From positions 1-10,939 of the forward strand of contig JAIWNI010000332.1 in NCBI GenBank assembly GCA_025331435.1: a stretch of DNA of 10,939 bases. The letters run 5' to 3'. A program made the position numbers and the translations under genes. Positions within the stretch are counted from its first letter, which is position 1. Every line of letters starts with the position of its first letter. The notes beneath the pieces are model-generated. The model saw only the letters and a list, made by a program, of their open reading frames with translations. It searched no databases and was not told where the DNA came from. Positions 7,271-10,939 of the stretch are shown one piece after another. This stretch comes from Choanephora cucurbitarum. Taxonomy: Eukaryota; Mucoromycota; Mucoromycetes; Mucorales; Choanephoraceae.

Positions 7271-8062
7271 GTCGAAAGATCAAATAGTCACTAAAGACTT
7301 TAAAAATGTAACCAAGTCTATTCTATTTCCAATTACGGTAGAAAGGAATTTCAGGACTCTGGCTCTTCTTGATTGTGGTGCAGATTTTTCTGCTGTTAGT
7401 CTTTCTTTCTGTAAAAGACATAATTTCACTATTAAAAGTCTTTCAAGTTACAGAAATAACTTCATCAAAATGGCTGACAATAATACCACTGTGAAGAGAT
7501 TAGGTACCTGCGTATTATCCACTACCTGTAATCAAAAGACCATAACCCATGAATTTGAAGTTATGAATCTGAGTAATGAATATGACTTGAAGTATTGGTA
7601 CAGACATCATGCATGTGTTCGGAATTGGTATTTATGGTTTACCTGTAAATTACGACGATCCCATGTATCTAAACGAAACTGATGCTAAGAGACGGTTTGA
7701 AAGTAAAAGCGAGTTGCTGGAACAAATTGACAGAGAAAATCAGCTATCTGAGAATTCTCCTGTATGTACTAAAACAGAGTTTGAATTGGCTATGAAAGAA
7801 ATTGAACCTTATGTTCAAAAGAATCAAGCTATTCTGAAAGGCTCTTTCTGTACAATTCCTGAAAGTGTTGTGTATTTACATACACCTCCTGAATGTAACT
7901 GCTTATTCGACGTCCAGTATGATAGTACCCTATATGTATCACAAAGTAATTGATGAGCAAATTCAAACATGGTTAGAGGAAAAATTTATTCGTATAGCTT
8001 CGGCTAACACAGAATGGAACTTGCCCATTAACTGTTGTCAAAAAAACGAATGGAAAAGGTGA
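7245..8062 (+). pseudogene. pol: pol 5' part: aspartic protease and RT N-terminus, broken
   Basis: The protease frame opens after TGA 7242-7244 with no ATG, so it would be reached by frameshifting from gag. LALLDCGADFSAVS carries the catalytic Asp (codon 7371) in a DCG rather than the usual DSG/DTG triad; the Cys variant occurs in some Ty3 elements. The sense frame changes at about 7588-7593, after which SIGTDIMHVFGIGIYGLP supplies the second conserved protease motif. A linker follows (to about 7920). A change at about 7922-7925 leads into VPYMYHKVIDEQIQTWLEEK, the conserved start of the RT palm. Another at 8029-8031 leads into the intact downstream frame (VVKKTNGKG, RVCHDPRHVN). Each step is +1 and fits one surplus base. 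No nonsense codon is found in the sense frames. Without frameshift correction no complete Pol can be made from this copy. Confidence 0.8.
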
Positions 8063-8129
8063 AGTAACGGGTTATAGAGTTTGTCATGATCCTAGACATG
8101 TCAATGCTCTCCTACAATCAATTGATCGT

Positions 8130-10661
8130 ATGCCTTTACCTCTGATACATGATATCTTTATGGATCTCAGAGATGCCAAAGTCTATAGTACTCTAGATCT
8201 CAAATCTGCCTTCAATTCCCTCAAACTCAATGAAGATGACGCTCATAAACTTAGTTTTACTTGGAGAGGTATTCAGTATACTCCTATTGGCACTGTATTT
8301 GGTGTAAAACATGTATCATCGATCATGCAAAGAACAATGAGTATTGCTCTTCAAAATTTACCTTTTGCCCGTTGTTTCGTAGATGACATTGTCATAAAAA
8401 GTGAAAACCTCGAGCAACACAAAATCCATGTAAAACTAGTCATCCAGAAGCTTACTGAAGTAAATCTCAAGCTCAACCCCTCAAAATGTAAGTTTTTCCA
8501 AAGTAAGATATTCTTGCTCGGATTCCACATCTCTCCTTTGGGCATATCCATGGACCGCAGAAAGCTCATTAATGTTCTTGAATTTCCTGTTCCCAAGACT
8601 GGAAAGGACATTATGAGATATTCTGGATTAATCAATTACTTTCGTAATTTAATCCCTAACGCGTCTCAACTCATGTCACCTTTGGATGGTCTCCGTAACT
8701 GTAAAAACTTGGGTAAAGTATGGACCACCTTGCATCAAAAAGCGTTTGACAATTTAAAGCAAGTACTTCTTCATGATTTGCTATTGTCTTACCCTGATCT
8801 CAATCATCCTTTCTGTATTGCAACGGATGCTAGCGATTTTGGCATTGGTGTTGTCTTATACCAGAAATTTGACAAAGAAATCAAATATATCTCTTTCATG
8901 GCTAAAAGCCTATCTAAAAGTGAAAAGAACTACTCGGTAACCAAACGGGAGTTATTAGCAATTGTTTTTGCTCTCAAGGCTTTTCATAAATATATCTATG
9001 GATCGCATTTTACCTTGTACACAGACCACAAAGCTCTCACATATCTGCATACACAACGTATAGCCAACTCTATGATGATTGCTTGGTTTGACACTATCCT
9101 TCAATATGACTTTTCAATCGTTCATTTGCCTGGTACTAGTAATATTCTACCAGATACTCTTTCACGTTTGTATGAACTGGATGATGCAACTGAACTGGGA
9201 GAGGATAAAGCGGCTCAAAATCACGTTCTCAACAGTCGTGCAGCTGTCAAAGAAACCTTCCCAAAGTTAGATAGTGGCGAATATTTCACTCCTCCAGATG
9301 CCGAAGAAAGAAAGTTACTCTTGTTGCGCGAACACGTAAAAGGTCATTTTGGCTCAGATGCTATCTATCGATCCCTACGTCGCAAAGGCATATACTGGAC
9401 AAATCTAAAGAATGAAGCAACAGAATTGGTAAAACAGTGCATACCCTGTCAAATGCATACTGTCAGAAGAGATGGATTTCATCCTCTGAGACCTATCGTA
9501 GCTAAACTTCCTGGTGATCATTGGGCAATTGATCTCACTGGCCCTTTTACAACATCAAAAAACGGAAATAACTATCTACTTGTAATGGTGGATATTGCTA
9601 CTAAATTCTGTGTGCTGAAAGCAATCCCTGACAAAACAGCGTATACGATTGCCAATGAAGTAGTAGAAGTATTCTGTACGTTTGGTCCTTTTAGACGTCT
9701 TCAATCTGACAATGGTACGGAATTTGTGAACAAGGTCATGGAGACTTTCAAAGAACATGCTGGCTTTGAGCATTCGCTCATTTCACGCTATCACAGTCGA
9801 GCAGACGGTGCTGTCGAAAGACAAATTCAAACTGCCGTTCAAGTCATTCGTAAAAGAGTGAATGGAGCAAAAGCCGACTGGGACGTATACGTGAAACCAA
9901 CACAGCTGTTTATCAACACAAAATACATTGATCGCACAAAAACACCTCCTTTCACTCTGATGTTTGGTCGTGATGCAAATGATTTTGAAGACTATGGAAA
10001 GTTAAAAGAAGAACCAACGCGTAAAGCAATTAATCAAGAATTGCAAGACAGAATTAAAAAAATTTCTACAATTGTTCTGCCTGCTATACATGAAAGAACA
10101 ATTCTTGTAACACAAAAAATGAAGGAACGATTCGATGCCACTCACCGCATAGTTGAAATACCTGTAGGTGCAACAGTAATGGTTAAAGTAACTGGTCAAA
10201 AGAGCAAGTTAGACCCCAACTGGGTTGGTCCCTATACAGTGAAAAGAGTGACTTCTGCTGGTACTTATGTATTAGAAAACGAAAAAGGAGAACTCGAGTC
10301 CAAAAACTATCCTCCATCTCTCATAAAAATGATATCCAATGAAGCTTTTGGACCAAATGATCAATTTTATGACGTTGAAGCTATTATAGCTCACAAAAAG
10401 CTAGATGGCGTATACCACTATAAAGTAAAGTGGAAAGGATACGATGACTCTGAAAACACTTGGGAACCTGAAAGTAACTTTGCTGATCCTAAACTCATTA
10501 CGCAATATTGGCAAAGAATTGGTGTGATCCCTGAAAGCATAACCGAAATTAACAAGGCCAACAAAAAGTTGCTAAATCGCTTTGTTGCGGAAGAAAGATC
10601 AGGAAAAAGAAAGGGAACAAATACCAAGCGTAAAAACAACAAGAAATCAAGATCCCAATAA
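8130..10661 (+). CDS. pol: pol main frame: RT, RNase H, integrase, chromodomain
   Basis: 843 codons from ATG 8130. The frame is open back to 7998 and the RT begins upstream, so this ATG is internal, not a true start. RT: STLDLKSAF with the first Asp at residue 23, an unusual motif B (FGVKHVSSIMQR at 57-68, where FGLxNAPxxFQR is usual), FVDD at 83-86. RNase H: Asp 233 (ATDAS), Glu 274, Asp 299. Integrase: HHCC zinc site H402, H406, C437, C440; DDE core Asp 468, Asp 527, Glu 563 with the standard 35-residue D-E spacing; GPY at 700-702. Chromodomain at about 746-797 with the aromatic cage Y747, W768, Y771 at HP1-like spacing (21 and 3), then a Lys/Arg-rich tail. The enzyme copies the RNA and inserts the cDNA; the chromodomain should bind methylated histone H3 and steer integration to heterochromatin. 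Every catalytic residue is present. The stop at 10659 lies 35 nt before the 3' LTR. Confidence 0.93.
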   Translation: MPLPLIHDIFMDLRDAKVYSTLDLKSAFNSLKLNEDDAHKLSFTWRGIQYTPIGTVFGVKHVSSIMQRTMSIALQNLPFARCFVDDIVIKSENLEQHKIHVKLVIQKLTEVNLKLNPSKCKFFQSKIFLLGFHISPLGISMDRRKLINVLEFPVPKTGKDIMRYSGLINYFRNLIPNASQLMSPLDGLRNCKNLGKVWTTLHQKAFDNLKQVLLHDLLLSYPDLNHPFCIATDASDFGIGVVLYQKFDKEIKYISFMAKSLSKSEKNYSVTKRELLAIVFALKAFHKYIYGSHFTLYTDHKALTYLHTQRIANSMMIAWFDTILQYDFSIVHLPGTSNILPDTLSRLYELDDATELGEDKAAQNHVLNSRAAVKETFPKLDSGEYFTPPDAEERKLLLLREHVKGHFGSDAIYRSLRRKGIYWTNLKNEATELVKQCIPCQMHTVRRDGFHPLRPIVAKLPGDHWAIDLTGPFTTSKNGNNYLLVMVDIATKFCVLKAIPDKTAYTIANEVVEVFCTFGPFRRLQSDNGTEFVNKVMETFKEHAGFEHSLISRYHSRADGAVERQIQTAVQVIRKRVNGAKADWDVYVKPTQLFINTKYIDRTKTPPFTLMFGRDANDFEDYGKLKEEPTRKAINQELQDRIKKISTIVLPAIHERTILVTQKMKERFDATHRIVEIPVGATVMVKVTGQKSKLDPNWVGPYTVKRVTSAGTYVLENEKGELESKNYPPSLIKMISNEAFGPNDQFYDVEAIIAHKKLDGVYHYKVKWKGYDDSENTWEPESNFADPKLITQYWQRIGVIPESITEINKANKKLLNRFVAEERSGKRKGTNTKRKNNKKSRSQ

Positions 10662-10684
10662 CTAAAATCGGTATACTTATACCT

Positions 10685-10696
10685 GGGAGAGGATAA
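10685..10696 (+). promoter_or_regulatory. Polypurine tract
   Basis: GGGAGAGGATAA abuts the 3' LTR: 11 of 12 bases are purines. It is the expected RNase H-resistant primer for plus-strand DNA synthesis. Its position directly before the TGTTAT LTR end supports the left LTR boundary. Confidence 0.75.
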
Positions 10697-10939
10697 TGTT
10701 ATAGAACGGTCCTAATCTCTTGATTATCTTATATTTAAATATCCCTTTAACCTCCACAAGAGGTGTTCACCCAATGTATTACGAATCTCCTAATTAGGAA
10801 TCCTCAACTATTATCCCTGTAGCAATTAGACGTGTATTATAAATCCTTCTTCTCTCTCTGAAGTTTTAATAAAGCTACTAACAGTCTCAAAAAGTACTCA
10901 ATAGTCTTTATTATACATCATCTATCAAAAAATATACAC
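10697..10939 (+). repeat. 3' long terminal repeat (cut by window end)
   Basis: 243 bases matching 5757-5999 with three transitions: A10723, A10737 and T10902 where the 5' LTR has G, G and C. About 11 bases and any target-site duplication lie beyond the window. It carries the copies of the palindrome (10788), TATAAA (10838) and AATAAA (10868), the last serving as the element's poly(A) signal. Confidence 0.95.

Larger units (their letters stand above)
5757..10939 (+). mobile_element. Ty3/gypsy chromovirus-type LTR retrotransposon
   Basis: The order is LTR, leader, gag, protease, reverse transcriptase, RNase H, integrase, chromodomain, polypurine tract, LTR. RT before IN puts it in Ty3/gypsy (Metaviridae). 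The chromodomain after the GPY module puts it in the chromovirus lineage, probably near Tf1/sushi-type fungal elements. No env frame exists: only 35 nt separate the pol stop from the 3' LTR. By symmetry with the 254-bp 5' LTR the element should end about 11 bp beyond the window, for a total of about 5.19 kb. The target-site duplication cannot be checked; the five bases before the 5' LTR are ACCGC. The LTRs differ at 3 of 243 bases, so insertion was recent. gag-pol is interrupted by frame breaks between 6799 and 8031 but has no stop codon other than those caused by the breaks. Confidence 0.96.

Noticed and set aside
8351..8635. Minus-strand open frame inside pol, with others at 9576-9773, 10002-10199 and 10418-10642
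   Set aside because: These are antisense shadows of the RT, integrase and chromodomain coding frame.
10662..10696. Possible env or third reading frame before the 3' LTR
   Set aside because: Only 35 nt lie between the pol stop and the LTR, containing the polypurine tract.

Overview
The window looks like AT-rich genomic DNA from an early-diverging fungus, most likely a member of Mucoromycota. This is inferred from a chromodomain Ty3/gypsy retrotransposon, very short introns (about 48-63 nt) with GTAAGT-type donors, TATA-box LTR and gene promoters, and relics that resemble uncharacterised protein families I recall from mucoralean genomes. No database search was possible, so the placement is inference. 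There are no bacterial operons, rRNA or convincing tRNA genes.

Layout. (1) Positions 1-420 hold a broken coding fragment on the + strand with no family I can name. (2) Positions 420-2880 have no supportable gene. They contain a four-copy degenerate AAAGTTGCA repeat (1170-1440) and an imperfect hairpin next to six tandem copies of an 11-bp unit (2094-2221). (3) Positions 2880-3480 may hold a decayed minus-strand intron-bearing gene (weak evidence). (4) Positions 3509-4664 hold a clearer decayed + strand gene. It has a TATA box, a coiled-coil first exon and four phase-0 exons that can be chained, but it is broken by a frameshift, two in-frame stops and two damaged splice sites. (5) Positions 4734-5523 hold a convergent minus-strand relic with one frame break. 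Its layout recalls a mucoralean hypothetical family that I associate with transposons. (6) Positions 5757 to the window end hold a nearly complete LTR retrotransposon of about 5.19 kb (the last ~11 bp of the 3' LTR lie outside the window).

The retrotransposon has a 254-bp LTR with TGTTAT...ATAACA ends, a possible self-priming site, gag with a CX2CX7HXC knuckle, then protease, reverse transcriptase, RNase H, HHCC/DDE integrase with a GPY module, a C-terminal chromodomain, a polypurine tract and the 3' LTR. All catalytic residues are visible. The two LTRs differ at only 3 of 243 aligned bases, so the insertion is young. Even so, the reading frame breaks several times between 6799 and 8031, always in the same (+1) direction, and I find no nonsense codon in gag-pol. 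The 843-codon frame after that is fully open. One of the +1 steps falls at the gag/pol junction and could be programmed; the others look like single extra bases, either real or assembly errors.

Together the window reads as a relic-rich region: old broken genes upstream, many of whose lesions can be explained by C-to-T or G-to-A changes, plus one recent chromodomain element inserted beside them.
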